A stretch of DNA of 64,000 nucleotides from Spiroplasma endosymbiont of Poecilobothrus nobilitatus (GCF_964030655.1 NZ_OZ034915.1:434001-498000), one strand, 5' to 3'; numbered from the stretch's first letter, positions 21,754 through 32,992 are shown. A program made the numbers and translations. Notes: a model not told the origin generated them from the sequence alone.

Positions 21754-22180
21754 TTTATTAAGTGAAAGCGTTAATAACAATAATTGAAATAAGATTTTTA
21801 GTTTTATTTTTGATACTTTTTTATTTGTTTTTGATGTGATTTGAAATACTAAATTACCAATGTCAAATATAACGATTGCTTATTTTTTAATCTTTTTTAT
21901 GGTTATTAAGTTATCAATTTATGCAATTCACGGAACATCAACTAATTATAACGATTTAGGTTTAACAGTTAAAAGTGGTGTTATTAATAGTTCTAAACTA
22001 TACGGCGCTACTGTTCGGGGTGTTTATAATACTAAACAAGGTTTACAAAAACACATTAAAGAACGAAAACAATTTAAAGTTAGTCGCAATAAACAACAGT
22101 TATCAAGTTTAGCAAAAAAAGCAAAAACAAGAGAACAAGGGTTTAAAAGAATTCATAGCACTAAAAGAATAAAAAAATAA
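21746..22180 (+). CDS. 144-aa plectrovirus membrane protein
   Basis: Starts MSNLLSESVNNNNWNKIFSF, with two hydrophobic segments between residues 17 and 60 (FIFDTFLFVFDVIW and ITIAYFLIFFMVIKLSIYAI), then a long basic tail ending GFKRIHSTKRIKK. The tail could bind DNA or packaged phage genome; role not known. Intact. Confidence 0.6.
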
Positions 22181-22198
22181 GTAAGGAGTTGATTTTAT

Positions 22199-22435
22199 AT
22201 GATTAAGTTAGTTTTATTGGCAGCGGCAATCGATATATTTGGTACTGGTTTTATTACTGTTATTATTAATCAGTTGACATCAGCAAAAAATATTATTATG
22301 GATTTATATAATTCTGATACTTGGTTGTTATCTATTTTTGGTAAAATGGCGATTTTATTTAGTCATCCGTTAATGTTAACAATATCAAGTTTATATATTA
22401 TTGGTTTTATTATTTCAAAAACATTATATAGTTAG
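22199..22435 (+). CDS. 78-aa plectrovirus membrane protein
   Basis: ATG after AAGGAGTTGATTTTAT. Starts [20 protein letters not shown]; two hydrophobic segments, the second [19 protein letters not shown]. Possible minor coat or assembly protein. Intact. Confidence 0.6.
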   Translation: MIKLVLLAAAIDIFGTGFITVIINQLTSAKNIIMDLYNSDTWLLSIFGKMAILFSHPLMLTISSLYIIGFIISKTLYS

Positions 22436-22446
22436 GAGTTGAATTT

Positions 22447-22753
22447 ATGAAAAGTAATGTAGAAAATAAAAAAAAAGAAACAAAATGGTTTATTTATTTC
22501 TTGGGTTGATTTGATTTTGTATCTTATTATAAGTTTTTCGTTAACTCTTGTATGTGTATTAGATACAGTTTCAACGATTGAAGAATTAAAAGAAAAATAT
22601 GCTGGTATAAATGGTTGCATAATTTATGGTTTATGATTTGATATATTGTGATATATCTTAATAATTCATTATTTTTATGGTTATTTATTTAATGAAATTA
22701 TCAAATTAATAAAAGAAAATCGTAAAAATAAGTTGGTAGAGAATAATGCGTAA
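22447..22753 (+). pseudogene. plectrovirus membrane protein, frameshifted in an A9 run
   Basis: ATG 22447 after AGGAGTTGAATTT. The first codons read MKSNVENKKK; a run of nine A follows and pushes the ribosome out of frame. With eight A the protein would continue KQNGLFISWVDLILYLIISF and run with two membrane helices to KLVENNA at 22753. The correct frame is otherwise clean, so the run length is the only defect. This could be a simple mutation or an on/off slippage switch. Confidence 0.6.
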
Positions 22754-24866
22754 GTTTTTAGTATTATTTTCTTTTGTACCAATTTTATTGATTTCTTTTT
22801 TCTCATTAGGGGCGATGACATTACAACAAAACCATCAAATACAACAAATAACAGAAAAAGTAAGAACAAAACGGAGTGCAGAAACCGGCATTAATGAAAC
22901 TGATTTTATTAATACAATGTTTTTACGTAGTAGTTTTTTTGAAAATTGAAGTGATACCAATTATTTTATTAATCCTACCTTAAAAACATCAAAATTATTA
23001 ACTTATAATGATAAATTGTATTTAGATTTTTTAAAATATAGTTATTCAACTGGTGTTTCTTATGATAAACCTAGTGATAAATTTATAGATTTATATAAAA
23101 ATTGAGATAATTATGTTAAACAATATAACATTAATAAATTTTATGATGTTGACAAAAAACAATTTTTAAAAGAATTGACAAATTTTGCTTATTCTTTTGC
23201 GAATAAATATAATTTAACGCAAATGTTAAATAAATTAAAAGCAAATATAACTAATTTAAAATCAGTTAATTTAATTGAAGATAATTGAAAATTAGTTGAT
23301 GGATTTATAAATGAAAAAAATAATGATAGTAAAAAATATATTGGAATTGTTAAAATTGAAAATGGTTGAAAAATTATAAAATGAACAGGAAAAAATATTG
23401 AATTAAAATATCAATACAAAGCAATTTATCGTTGAGATGGTGTTAATGAACCTAATTTACCAGAAATAGATAATAATACTGGAAAATTAATTTTTTGAAC
23501 TGATAATCATTATCAAAATACTCGTTCTTTTTTATTAAAGTATATTGATGTTATTATCCAAGAAAATATTAGAGTACAGCAAGGCGGTAATCCCGATTAT
23601 GATAGTTCTATTGTTGGAACACAACGAATAATCTTTGATTTTGAAATTGTTGATGAAAGTCTGTGAAAAAATAGTTTTAAGTCAATTTATCGGATGGTTT
23701 TAACAATTGATAAAAGTAATAATATTATTGCTGGTAGTTTAGAATTATTTCATAACTGAAAATATGCTGATGAATCTGTTAAAAATCAAAAAGATAAATT
23801 AGGTTTTTTATTTACTTTTATGAAAGATAAAGATAATATCTTTAATTTTGATGGAAATACTAATTCATATTTAGAAAATGGAAATATTAAATATTATGAA
23901 CAGATGAAAGGTCAAATTTATATTAATAAGTTTTTAAAAGCATTTTTTGCGTATGCTTTGGTGCCGGTGTTTCAAAATCGTAGTAATTTTATTGAAAGTG
24001 GTTATATTGATAATTTACAATATGATACTGTTTTAATTAACTTTTTTGGTTTAAAATTAGTTAATTTTAAAGATGTTTTAATTGATTAAAATAATATTAA
24101 TAAAAATCAATTTGAAAAATTATTAAATAGTATGTTTACAGTTTCGCAAAATTTTTATAAAGATTATTTACGAACAATTTTTGATTTAGAAAATAATACT
24201 TATAAACAAGGATATAGTAAAAAATATGGTTTATTAGCAAATAATGGTTTTAAAATTTACCCACGTTATTTTTATTTTTCTGATAAATATAAATTATTAG
24301 ATTTTAAGATGTATTCTGCTTATAAAAATCGATTTTATAATACAAATTATGGAGATGTATTTAATTATGATTTTTCCGTTGCAAATAATTATAATATTAA
24401 TCAAAATGAGGGTTATGTTTTTGAAAGCACTTTAAAAAACAAATATGGTTTAAAATATAAGAAAATGGAAGAACAAAAAATCGGTTATAATGTCTTTGAA
24501 TTACAAGCACAAAAAGAAAATGATATGTACCGTTATTATGATTTTAATTTTGGTATTTATAATTGACAAGAAATTAATAACGGTGGATTATTCCCTGATA
24601 GTCAATGATGACAAGCACAATATGAAAGTTGTAGTTGATATAATTTAGCGTGTCATATTCGTAATGCAGCAATTTGAATAGTTAATAATATCCCTGGTAT
24701 TAAACAAGTAAATGAATTAGCGAGTGGTGTTGGAAAAATATTTCAAACAATATATAGTTTTTTTAGTCAAACATTTGAGGTATGAAAATTTAGTCCCGCA
24801 TTGTATAGTACAATAACTAATTTATTCTTATTAATTATTTTTATGAAATTTGTAAGATTAATATAA
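22746..24866 (+). pseudogene. plectrovirus adsorption-type (ORF1-like) protein, one internal stop
   Basis: 706 codons: an N-terminal signal peptide MRKFLVLFSFVPILLISFFS, a large extracytoplasmic region rich in Tyr, Asn and Lys, and a C-terminal membrane anchor TITNLFLLIIFMKFVRLI. This matches the large attachment/adsorption protein at the end of SpV1 virion operons (pIII analogue). A TAA at codon 448 (24087) interrupts it. Residues about 178-235 are nearly identical to the opposite-strand lipoprotein at 24894-25286. Followed by a strong terminator. Confidence 0.8.
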
Positions 24867-24895
24867 AAAGGAACTTAATAATATAGTTCCTTTTT
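24865..24895. terminator. bidirectional terminator of phage operon and lipoprotein gene
   Basis: Ten-base perfect arms AAAAAGGAAC and GTTCCTTTTT with an 11-base loop, between the convergent adsorption gene and lipoprotein gene. Confidence 0.8.
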
Positions 24896-25286
24896 AACCT
24901 TTTCAATCTGTAATTTTACCTGTATTTTTATCAATTATTGGTGTTTCTGGTTCATTAATACCATCTCAACGATAAATTGCTTTGTATTGATATTTTCATT
25001 CAATATTTTTTCCTGTTCATTTTATAATTTTTCAACCATTTTCAATTTTAACAATTCCAATATATTTTTTACTATCATTATTTTTTTCATTTATAAATCC
25101 ATCAACTAATTTTCAATTACTATTTTTTGGTGGTTGTTGTAGTTTTTCTGGTTCTGGTGTAGGTTTAGGTTCTGGTTTATTACCCCCTTCGTTTTCATTG
25201 TTATTTGGTTTTTCACAACTAATTAATGATGTTGTACTTGTTGCTGTTAATCCGATTGTTCCTAAAATACTTAGTAACTTTTTCAT
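24894..25286 (-). CDS. lipoprotein carrying a domain shared with the phage adsorption protein
   Basis: 130 residues. Lipoprotein signal MKKLLSILGTIGLTATSTTS followed by LISC (lipobox Cys near residue 24), a Pro/Glu/Lys linker (PEPKPTPEPEK), and then about 60 residues starting NWKLVDGFINEKNNDSKKYI, nearly identical at DNA level to the phage adsorption gene at 23283-23460 but on the opposite strand. Start ATG 25286 after AGAAAGGGAAC. It would be anchored outside the cell and display a piece of the phage protein. A decoy or superinfection-exclusion role is possible but unproven. Intact. Confidence 0.8.
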
Positions 25287-25359
25287 ATCTGTTCCCTTTC
25301 TTTTTTAATTTATCTTTAATGATAAAATTATACTATATTTTTAAGGTTGGTGTAAATTA

Positions 25360-26445
25360 ATGAAAAATATTATTAATGATTCTAATTTAAGCGATTTACA
25401 AGCAAAATCACAAGATTTTTTAAGTAAAAATTATAAAAATAAATATTATAAAAGAATAAAAACAAAAATATTTGCATATATTAATTTATGCAAGGAGTTT
25501 TTTCTTGAAACTAAGTTGTTATTAAAAGATTTAATTAAAAAATATTTTAAAAATAAATTTTCAACTTTTTATTATTGAGCAAAGAAAATTTTACTTGCAT
25601 ATACAAATAATAATTTTGAAGATTTATTATTAAAATCAACAGTTCCTAATAATATTAATTATCAATATAGTGAAGATACTCGCAAAAATATCTGTGATTT
25701 ATATTTTGAATATTTTGATAAACGTGCTGGTGGTTTTTTATCATTGTTTTATAATTTAAAAAAAGGAATTCATGGCGAAGAATTAAAAAATAAAGCACCA
25801 AAAAATTTAAAAACATTTTTTCGTTGACTTAAAAAAGATAAACGATGATTAAAAATAAAAAATAAAATTAAAGAAATTAAAAGACAACATCCAAGATATG
25901 AAGTTAAAGAATTAGGATTATTACAAATGGATGCGAAATATTTTATGCCAAGTAAATTTCCAGTTGATAAAAAGTATTATGTTTATGATTTTATTGATGA
26001 AAGAATTAGAGGAGTATTCGGTTATATTTATGATAAATTATGCACTGAGAATGCTATTGATGCTGTTAAAAGAGCAATTAGTGATTTTAAAAAAATATTT
26101 GGTATCAAAATAACACGAATTAGAACTGATAACGGTTCTGAATTTATTAATAGTCATCAGAATAATAAAAAAAGTAGCGTTAAAGAAACTACTTTTACTC
26201 AATTTTTAACAGATAAAAATATTTTACATCAAACAATACCCATTCGTTCTCCACAGTCAAACGGTAAGATTGAAAGATTTCATCAAAATTATACTAAGTT
26301 ATTTGTATTTTATTAAAAAATATTGGATGAAGTTAGTTTACAAAATAAACTAAATGATTATTATTACTTTTATAATTTTGAAAGAGTACATAAATCTTTA
26401 AATTTTCAGACACCATTTGAATTTTTAACTAATTTAATTAAATAA
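25360..26445 (+). pseudogene. plectrovirus ORF3-like transposase/integrase, one stop
   Basis: 361 codons with an integrase-core DDE domain: first Asp in LLQMDAKYFMPSK, second in RTDNGSEFINS, Glu in SPQSNGKIERFHQNY, and C-terminal NFERVHKSLNFQTPFEF. This domain (rve) is shared by IS3/IS30/IS481 transposases and by ORF3 of SpV1-type viruses. A TAA follows KLFVFY at 26314, separating the last 43 codons. The N-terminal third is basic and probably DNA-binding. It probably mediated phage integration. Confidence 0.8.
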
Positions 26446-27126
26446 TTTAAAATTTATAAAGTTTTATTTAAACTATTTTTTTAGTGTGTCAATTTTAGAA
26501 TTTTTATTTATATATGTATCATTTTTAATAATTTTTTTATATTTTAAATTATATATTTTATTATTTTTTCTTGTTTTCTTGCAATCTACAAAATGTGTGT
26601 GGTATACTACAATTTAGGTATTTAATACATTTATACATTTATTTTGTTCGTTGCTTTATTTTATTAAAAAATAAAGATTACCTAACATGTCCAATTTTCT
26701 TATTTTGATTTACTTATTTGTCTACTTAAGAAATTTTTAATAATAACATACATTTTTGAAATTGCAATATTTTAAAAGTAATTTTTTTGTTTTAGACAAA
26801 TAAAAAAATTAATTGAAGAAAAATGAACAGCCTATAAGAAACTTTAATTAATTTTTAAAAACGTATTAAAAACAAACTTTAAGATTATTTTAGATTTAAA
26901 TATTGCCAAAAAATACAAATTTTAGCACAAAAGGAAAGGCTAGAATAATTTAATAAAGATATAAATGTAACAATATTTATTTTTCATACATAAATATCAT
27001 AAACTATATTTTTCTAATAATCAATTAATTTTGTAAAAAATACGACAAAAATAAGGGTACTTTTTTAATCAGTGTTAGGAATATATTAAAAAGTGATATA
27101 ATATTTCAAGAAGTGGGGTGGTTATT
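26446..27126. other. non-coding gap with prophage right edge and truB promoter
   Basis: No gene of credible length. It holds an AGTGTGTCAATTTTAG segment near 26480-26500 and an ACAAAATGTGTGTGG segment near 26592 matching the prophage left side in opposite orientation. A short residual peptide (QIKKLIEEKWTAYKKL) is readable near 26800. TATAAT lies at about 27097, upstream of truB. Confidence 0.45.
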
Positions 27127-28038
27127 ATGCATGACGGTATTTTTTTAATCAATAAACCAACAGGAAAAACAAGTAATCAGGTTATTCAAGAAATTAAACA
27201 AAAATTGCAGATTAATAAAATTGGTCACGCAGGAACATTAGACCCATTAGCAACAGGATTGTTAGTTGTTTTAGTAAATAATGCTACGAAAATGAGTGAA
27301 TATTTGTTAACAACAGATAAAGCGTATGATGTTGAAATGCGATTATTTGTTGAGACAGATACTGGTGATATTACTGGGAATGTGCTTAATGAAACAGTAC
27401 AATTTAAGATTCAAAAAAAAATATTAAAAAAAATCTTTAATGAATTTAATGGATTTATGTATGAACAATATCCGCCAAAATATTCTGCTATTAAAGTTAA
27501 TGGTAAAAAACTTTACGAATATGCACGCCAAGATAAAGAAGTAAAAATTAAACCACGAACTATTACAATTAAGGCAATTAAATTAAAAAAATATGATGCA
27601 CATAATCATACAATTAAATTTATTGTGTTATGTACTAAAGGAACATATATTAGAAGTTTAGTGACTGATATTGCGGCAAAATTAAATACTATTGCTACTG
27701 TTACAGCTTTATGCCGTACGCAATCAGGAAATTTTATGCTATCTAAAGCAATTAGCCCTGAAGCAGTAAATTTTAATGAGTTAATATCGATGTATGATGC
27801 TTTATTTACTAATAATCAACAATTATTGCTTTATCATCATGATGAAGAAATTCGGCAAGGAAAACCTATTGTTATTATTAACCATACTGACCCAATTATT
27901 TTTATTATTGATAAAAATAAAAATGTTTTAGCAATTTATAAACATATTAGCAAACATGTTTATGCTTGTCAACGTGGACTATGAGGACATATTGAACCTA
28001 AAAACCAAGATGACAGAGAGAAGGACGATCATTATTAA
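27127..28038 (+). CDS. truB: tRNA pseudouridine(55) synthase
   Basis: 303 residues; makes pseudouridine 55 in the T-loop of tRNAs. Starts MHDGIFLINKPTGKTSNQVI (family GILLVNKPxGxTS), with catalytic Asp39 in HAGTLDPLATGLL, then YPPKYSAIKVNGKKLYEYAR and KGTYIRSLVTDIA. ATG 27127 is preferred over an in-frame GTG at 27118, which lies inside the GGGGTGG ribosome-binding region. A TGA near the end is Trp (RGLWGHIEP). The stop overlaps the ribF start (TAATG). Confidence 0.93.
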
Positions 28039-28925
28039 TGAAAACTTTAGTATGAAATAAGCCAAGTGATAAGAAACCAAAAGTTGCTTGTTTAGGTTTG
28101 TTTGATGGGTTTCATCAAGGTCATTTAAAATTAATTACACGTTTAATGGAGATTAAAAAACAGTATAACCTTGCAACATTATTTTTTACTATGTCACAAA
28201 GTGTCAGTAATTTTTTACAACAAACAAATACAAAAATAGTAGATAATCATTCAAAACAACAAATTGTTGAAAAATTAGGATTTGATTATTATTTAGAAGT
28301 GCCGATTACTACTGCATTTATAAATTTATCTGCACAACAATTTTTAACAATTTTAAAAAAACAATTTAATGTTACAAAAATTGTCATTGGCTCTGATTTT
28401 CGGTTTGGAAAAAATCGTGAAGGGGATTTTAATGATATTATTGCTTTTTTTGGTCAAGAAAATGTTTATTTAATTACTCGCCAAGATAATTTGTTTTCTT
28501 CAACAACAATTCGAAATTTTTTATTAGAATATGATTTATTATCAGCAAATAAATTATTGTATGAAGATTATAATTTACGTGGAGAAGTAAAACCAGGAAA
28601 ACAATTAGGACGAACAATTAATTTTCCAACGGCAAATATTTATTTGCCACAGAAAGTAATTTTGCCCCATGGTGTTTATGCAACAGAAACATTAGCACAA
28701 GGCAAACTTTATCCTTCAATGACATCTTATCGGTTATTTGAAGGGAAAAAAGTTGTTGAAACATATTTGCTAAATGTTAATTTGGATTTATATGGTCATG
28801 AAATCATTGTTTATTTTAAAAAATATCTTCGAGAAAATATTAAAATTAATAATTTAGCAGAATTAGTTACGCTTTTAGAACAAGATTTAGTTAATACCCT
28901 TGTTTTTTTTGCCAAAAAAGCATAA
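28038..28925 (+). CDS. ribF: bifunctional riboflavin kinase / FAD synthetase
   Basis: 295 residues; converts riboflavin to FMN and FAD. The N-terminal nucleotidyltransferase domain has GLFDGFHQGHLKLI and the SSTTIRNFL motif. The C-terminal riboflavin kinase domain has GKQLGRTINFPTANI and a GVYA strand. Overlaps truB by a base (TAATG). truB-ribF-rpsO is the usual Firmicute/mollicute order. Intact, with one TGA as Trp near the start. Confidence 0.93.
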
Positions 28926-29021
28926 TATTAATAAGGCTGTTATTTCGTTGATTTAAGATAACCCTTTCTTAAATTCTTTGTTTTAACATAATAAACCACT
29001 AAATGAAGGGAGAAAATAGTA

Positions 29022-29288
29022 ATGGTTTCAAAAGAAAAAAAAGCAGAATTAGTTACAAAGTTTGGTAAAAATACCAAAGATACTGGTTCAACAAAAGTTC
29101 AAATTGCAATCTTAACAGAAGATATTAACAATTTGACCGAACACTTAAAAGTACATCGAAAAGATATTGTTTCAAGAAGAAGTTTATTGCAAAAAGTAGC
29201 ACAAAGAAAACACTTGCTTGCATATTCAACCAAAACTGATTTTAATGAATATAAAGCAATCATTGAAACATTAGGAATTAGAAAATAA
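29022..29288 (+). CDS. rpsO: 30S ribosomal protein S15
   Basis: 88 residues, normal length. Helical RNA-binding motifs: KNTKDTGSTKVQIAILTEDI, LTEHLKVHRKDIVSRRSLL, and the RKHLLAYSTK end. ATG after AAGGGAG. The 96-base leader after ribF may hold a regulatory fold, but none is convincing by eye. Own terminator follows. Confidence 0.95.
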   Translation: MVSKEKKAELVTKFGKNTKDTGSTKVQIAILTEDINNLTEHLKVHRKDIVSRRSLLQKVAQRKHLLAYSTKTDFNEYKAIIETLGIRK

Positions 29289-29314
29289 GGTTTAAAGTTT
29301 TTAACCTTTTTTTA
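29287..29314 (+). terminator. rpsO terminator
   Basis: AAGGTT and AACCTT arms with a 10-base loop and a T7 tract, starting in the rpsO stop codon. Confidence 0.7.
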
Positions 29315-29356
29315 AAAGTTTAATATGGAGTATAATAAGATAAATTAATAATTTAG

Positions 29357-29522
29357 ATAGCATTACAAAAGTTGAGATTTTACAAAAAAATATAAATAAA
29401 AACAACTAAACAAATTAAATAAATTTACTAAAAACCTAATATTAAGCATTTTTTTTGCATTACTTAATTAATAAGTAAATTTAATTTTGTTTGTTATACT
29501 TACAAACCTCAACTTTTTTCTT
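29357..29522. repeat. about 165-bp non-coding repeat with subterminal inverted ends
   Basis: From AGCATTACAAAAGTTGAGAT to CTCAACTTTTTTC, the two ends are imperfect inverted copies (AAAAGTTGAG / CTCAACTTTT). About 135 bp is repeated, in opposite orientation, at 58447-58585 with essentially one length difference in a T run. No coding capacity. It looks like a miniature mobile element or duplicated intergenic DNA. Confidence 0.5.
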
Positions 29523-29657
29523 ACTATCATAATTTATTTAATTACAACAATTACTATTATTTAGTTAATAAATTTGTTATTGTGCATTTAATTTACATTT
29601 AAAAAAAGATTATTTTACTTAATGTTAGAATTAAGGTAATGAAAAGGATGATATATA

Positions 29658-30435
29658 ATGGAAAAAAATTTGTTGTAGTAACAGGAGCATCATCAGGAAT
29701 TGGATATGGTTATTGTCAGTGATTGTTGAAGCAAGGTTATCATATTATTGGAGTATCTCGTCATACAGAATGAGCAAAAGAATTACAACAACAATTTCCT
29801 GAACAAACAATTGTTGATTTATCATATGATTTGTCTGTTCCTGAAAATTGTTATGCTTTATTTGAAGAAATAAAACAGTATCATATTGTTTTATTTATTA
29901 ATAATGCTGGTTTTGGTAAAAAAGATCTTTTTATAACAATTCCTCTAGCAGATGAATTAAAAATGATTAATTTAAATATTCAAGCAGTCCATATTTTAAC
30001 AAAACTTTTTACGCAATATTTTATTGAGCAGAAAAAAGGACGAATTATTAATATTTATTCCCTGGCTGCTTTTTTTCCTGGACCAGGAATGGCAACTTAT
30101 TTTATTATGCAACAAAAGCATATATTTTAAGTTTATCTGTTGCTATTAATACTGAATTAAAGAAAACAAAATCACCAGTTCGTGTAGTTACTATTTGTCC
30201 TAGAGCCACACAAACTGCGTTTTTTAAAAATGCTGATTTTAAAAAAAATAAAACATTGCCAGGTTTAATGTAATTAGAACGATTTATTAAAAAATCCTTA
30301 CCAAAAGCATTAAAAATAAAAAGAAAAAATTATTTAATTATTGGTTGAAAAAATCGCTCTTTGAAACGTTTATTTCGTATTATTCCACAAAAATCTTCAT
30401 TAAATTATACATATTTAATTCAAACTAAAGATTAA
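29658..30435 (+). pseudogene. short-chain dehydrogenase/reductase, decayed
   Basis: NAD(P)-binding motif VVVTGASSGIGYGY near the N terminus, INNAGFGKK in the middle, and a YYATKAY active-site Tyr/Lys pair readable only after a frame change near 30100. Near the start an A7 run puts the natural ATG (29658, after AAAAGGATG) out of frame; eight A would restore MEKKFVVVTG. An ATG at 29649 is in the right frame but has no proper spacing. A TAA follows KTLPGLM. Final frame ends LNYTYLIQTKD at 30435. Confidence 0.8.
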
Positions 30436-30442
30436 AATTTTA

Positions 30443-32807
30443 CTTTAATTTTGTAGAAAACTCTTGATATTTATAAAATATACCTAAAATTAGGTATATT
30501 TTTAATATAAGAGGTGAATAATTAATGGAAAAAATAATTGAAGAATTAATAAATAGTTTAACAGATGATCAATTTTTATAATTTCATGAAAAAGTAAAAA
30601 AAGAAGCAGAATTAATTAAAAAACAAAAATGCTTAAATGAAATTGATCAAAAATTTAGGGATAAAGGTATTAAATGTCCTAATTGTCAATCTTTTTATTG
30701 TGTTAAAAATGGTCATAATCCTGAAGGAAAACAAAAATATTTATACAAAAAATGTCGTGCTAGTTTTGATGCTTTTCGTGATCATTTTACGTATTGAAGT
30801 CATTTAAATTATGAACAGTGAAATTTATTGATTCAAATTTCATTATTAGGCCAATCTAGTAAAATGATTTCCCACTTTATTAAAACATCACCGAAAACCG
30901 CTTGATATAATCGCCAAAAAATAATGAAATCAAAACAATTAGAAAACACCCAATTAAAATTTAAAACGTTAAATGGCCAAATTCAAATCGATGAAACATT
31001 TATTAAAGAAATCCACAAAGGTAATTTTAAAGATAAATTTGATAAAAGAAAAATTCATCTTGATTCATTTTCGACCAACACTAAATGTTGTATTCAAATG
31101 GCTGTTGATAGCAATAATAATATTTATGTTAAATCAACCAACACAAAACGATTACAAAAACAGTGAATTATTGAAAATATTAATAAACAATTAATCAAAG
31201 AAAATTCAATTATTATTTCTGACATGCAACCATTATATTTATTAGTATCAAAACAAACAAATTCTATTTTATTAGCAACTAAAACTATTATAAATCCTGA
31301 TGCTAGTTATCGGAAGTTAAATAAAATTAGTAAATTACAATCAAATCTTAAAGAATCCTTAATTCATTATCATGGCTTAGGTTTCACGAACATTCAAAAT
31401 TATTTAAATCTATGAAAATGAAAATACCAGCATAAAGGTTTAACGCCAAACCAACAATTATCGGTATTATATTTTAACGTATAAAAAAGTTAAATAACAA
31501 TATTAAAAGTTTATATAATTTTATGGAATGGCAACACTTTTTAGGACACTTTTTATATAGACATTTGTTTTCTAAAAGTAACTGGAGATAAATAATTTAA
31601 ACTGCCATGAATTAGAATATTGTTATATCAATGCACAAAATCAAAAAGTTCGTATTTTAATTGTGTTAAATTTTTAAATTTTTTACCCTTAATAAATTCA
31701 GTTTTAAAAGTTTTGTAAGTTGTTTCAGCCACAGCATTATCATAAGGGCAGCCTTTATTGCTTAATGATCTTTTAATATTAAAAGTTATTAAAATTTCAT
31801 CAATGATTTTATTTTTAAACTCATTACCACGATCAGTATGAAATAGAGTTATTTGATTTAATGGTCGTGTTATTTTATGAAAAGCTTGTTGGACCAGTTC
31901 GGCTGTTTTATTCGGCCCAGCACTATAACCAATTATTTCACGATTAAACAAGTCAATTAATAAACAAATATAATGTCATTTAGCACCAACTTGAACATAT
32001 GTTAAATCACTAACAATAACTTCATTAGGTTTTTTGTTGTTAAATTGACGATTTAAAATATTATTAATTTGGTCATTATTGACTGTTGTTTTATGATTAT
32101 GATATTTTAATTTGGTGTATTTAGAAACCAAATTATTTTTGATCATAAAGAATCTGATTTTTCGCCGCGATAAGATGATATCTTTTCTGTTTAAAATAAC
32201 TTTAATTTTGCGAGCCCCATAAATTTTGCGACTTTTATTAAAGGCACTGATAACTTCTTGTTCATAATTATTAACTTGCTTGTTAATACATTTATTAGTT
32301 TGATAATAATACGTTGATTTTGATAAACCCAAAATCTTACATATTTTTCTTACTGAATATTTTGTTTTGTTGTTATTAATTATTGTTATTTTTTGGCCAT
32401 TATAAGTGCGGCTTGCTTTAAAATGTCATTTTCCATTTTCAAGTCTTTAAGTTCTTTTCGTAAAGTTATTATTTCATTTTCTTCTAGCGCGCGATTGTCT
32501 TTTGCTTTAAATGAACCAGAATTATTATAATTTTTAACTCAACTATAAATAGTTGGTTTTGGTAAATTATATTCTTGCCCTAGATTAATAACACTTTTAC
32601 CATTTTTATATAGCATGACAATTTGTTTTTTAAATTCTTCAGAGTATGAAGTTTTATTTCCCATTTTTATATTCCTTCTTTCTTAATAATTTTATCTAAT
32701 TTTGAAGTCTATATAATTATGGTCCTAATAATTGTAGCCTATCCATTCTTAAAGTTATCATATTGATGATTTTTTTTATTTCATCAAGAGTTTTCTACAA
32801 AATTAAA
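30443..32807 (+). mobile_element. IS1595-B copy 2 with IS3-A nested inside
   Basis: Both ends present. The 9-bp target AAAATTTTA is exactly duplicated at 30434-30442 and 32808-32816, so this insertion is undisturbed. The transposase (30525 to about 31483) has TAA in DDQFL-FHEKV but is otherwise open. IS3-A copy 2 sits in the non-coding right end at 31524-32745. Confidence 0.9.
31524..32745 (-). mobile_element. IS3-A copy 2 (coding capacity intact)
   Basis: 1222 bp, complete ends. orfA (32664-32386, 92 aa) and orfB (32332-31553 from TTG) are both open when TGA is Trp. orfA ends MAKK before TAA within CAAAAAAT; a -1 shift there joins orfA to orfB. orfB carries SDLTYV, HTDRGNEF and YDNAVAETTYKTFK, the DDE triad. 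Together with 39618-40839 this is one of the best candidates for an active copy. Confidence 0.9.
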
Positions 32808-32918
32808 AAAATTTTATATATGGGTTAATTTATGTCATAAATTAGAAATTCTTTCGGGTCAAAAAAATATATTTTAAAATAATTATTAACCCCCTTGATT
32901 TTTTTTTTTTTTTAATAA

Positions 32919-32992
32919 TTGTAAATTGTAAATGCAAATGTAGCACTTTATTGAAAAAAATAAAGTGCTACATTTGCATTTACAATTTACAA
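32919..32992. repeat. perfect 34-bp-arm palindrome
   Basis: Arms beginning TTGTAAATTGTAAATGCAAA and the exact complement, loop GAAAAA. An adjacent T15 tract lies on its left at about 32899-32913. It is not followed by T residues in either transcription direction at the right place for a usual terminator. It lies downstream of the helicase gene and its own terminator. Confidence 0.75.

Larger units (their letters stand above)
18880..26530 (+). mobile_element. degenerate SpV1-type plectrovirus prophage
   Basis: A run of small, overlapping plus-strand genes in filamentous-phage order: tiny basic ORF, short membrane proteins, major coat protein, Zot-type assembly ATPase, more membrane proteins, large signal-peptide adsorption protein, and a transposase at the end. 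TAATG start-stop overlaps are frequent. No replication-initiator gene is seen. Coat, Zot, one membrane gene, adsorption gene and transposase all carry frameshifts or TAA codons, so it cannot make particles alone. Related sequence (TACAAAATGTATGTGG type) occurs in opposite orientation near both edges, about 18935-18965 and 26587-26630. Boundaries are approximate. Confidence 0.8.
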
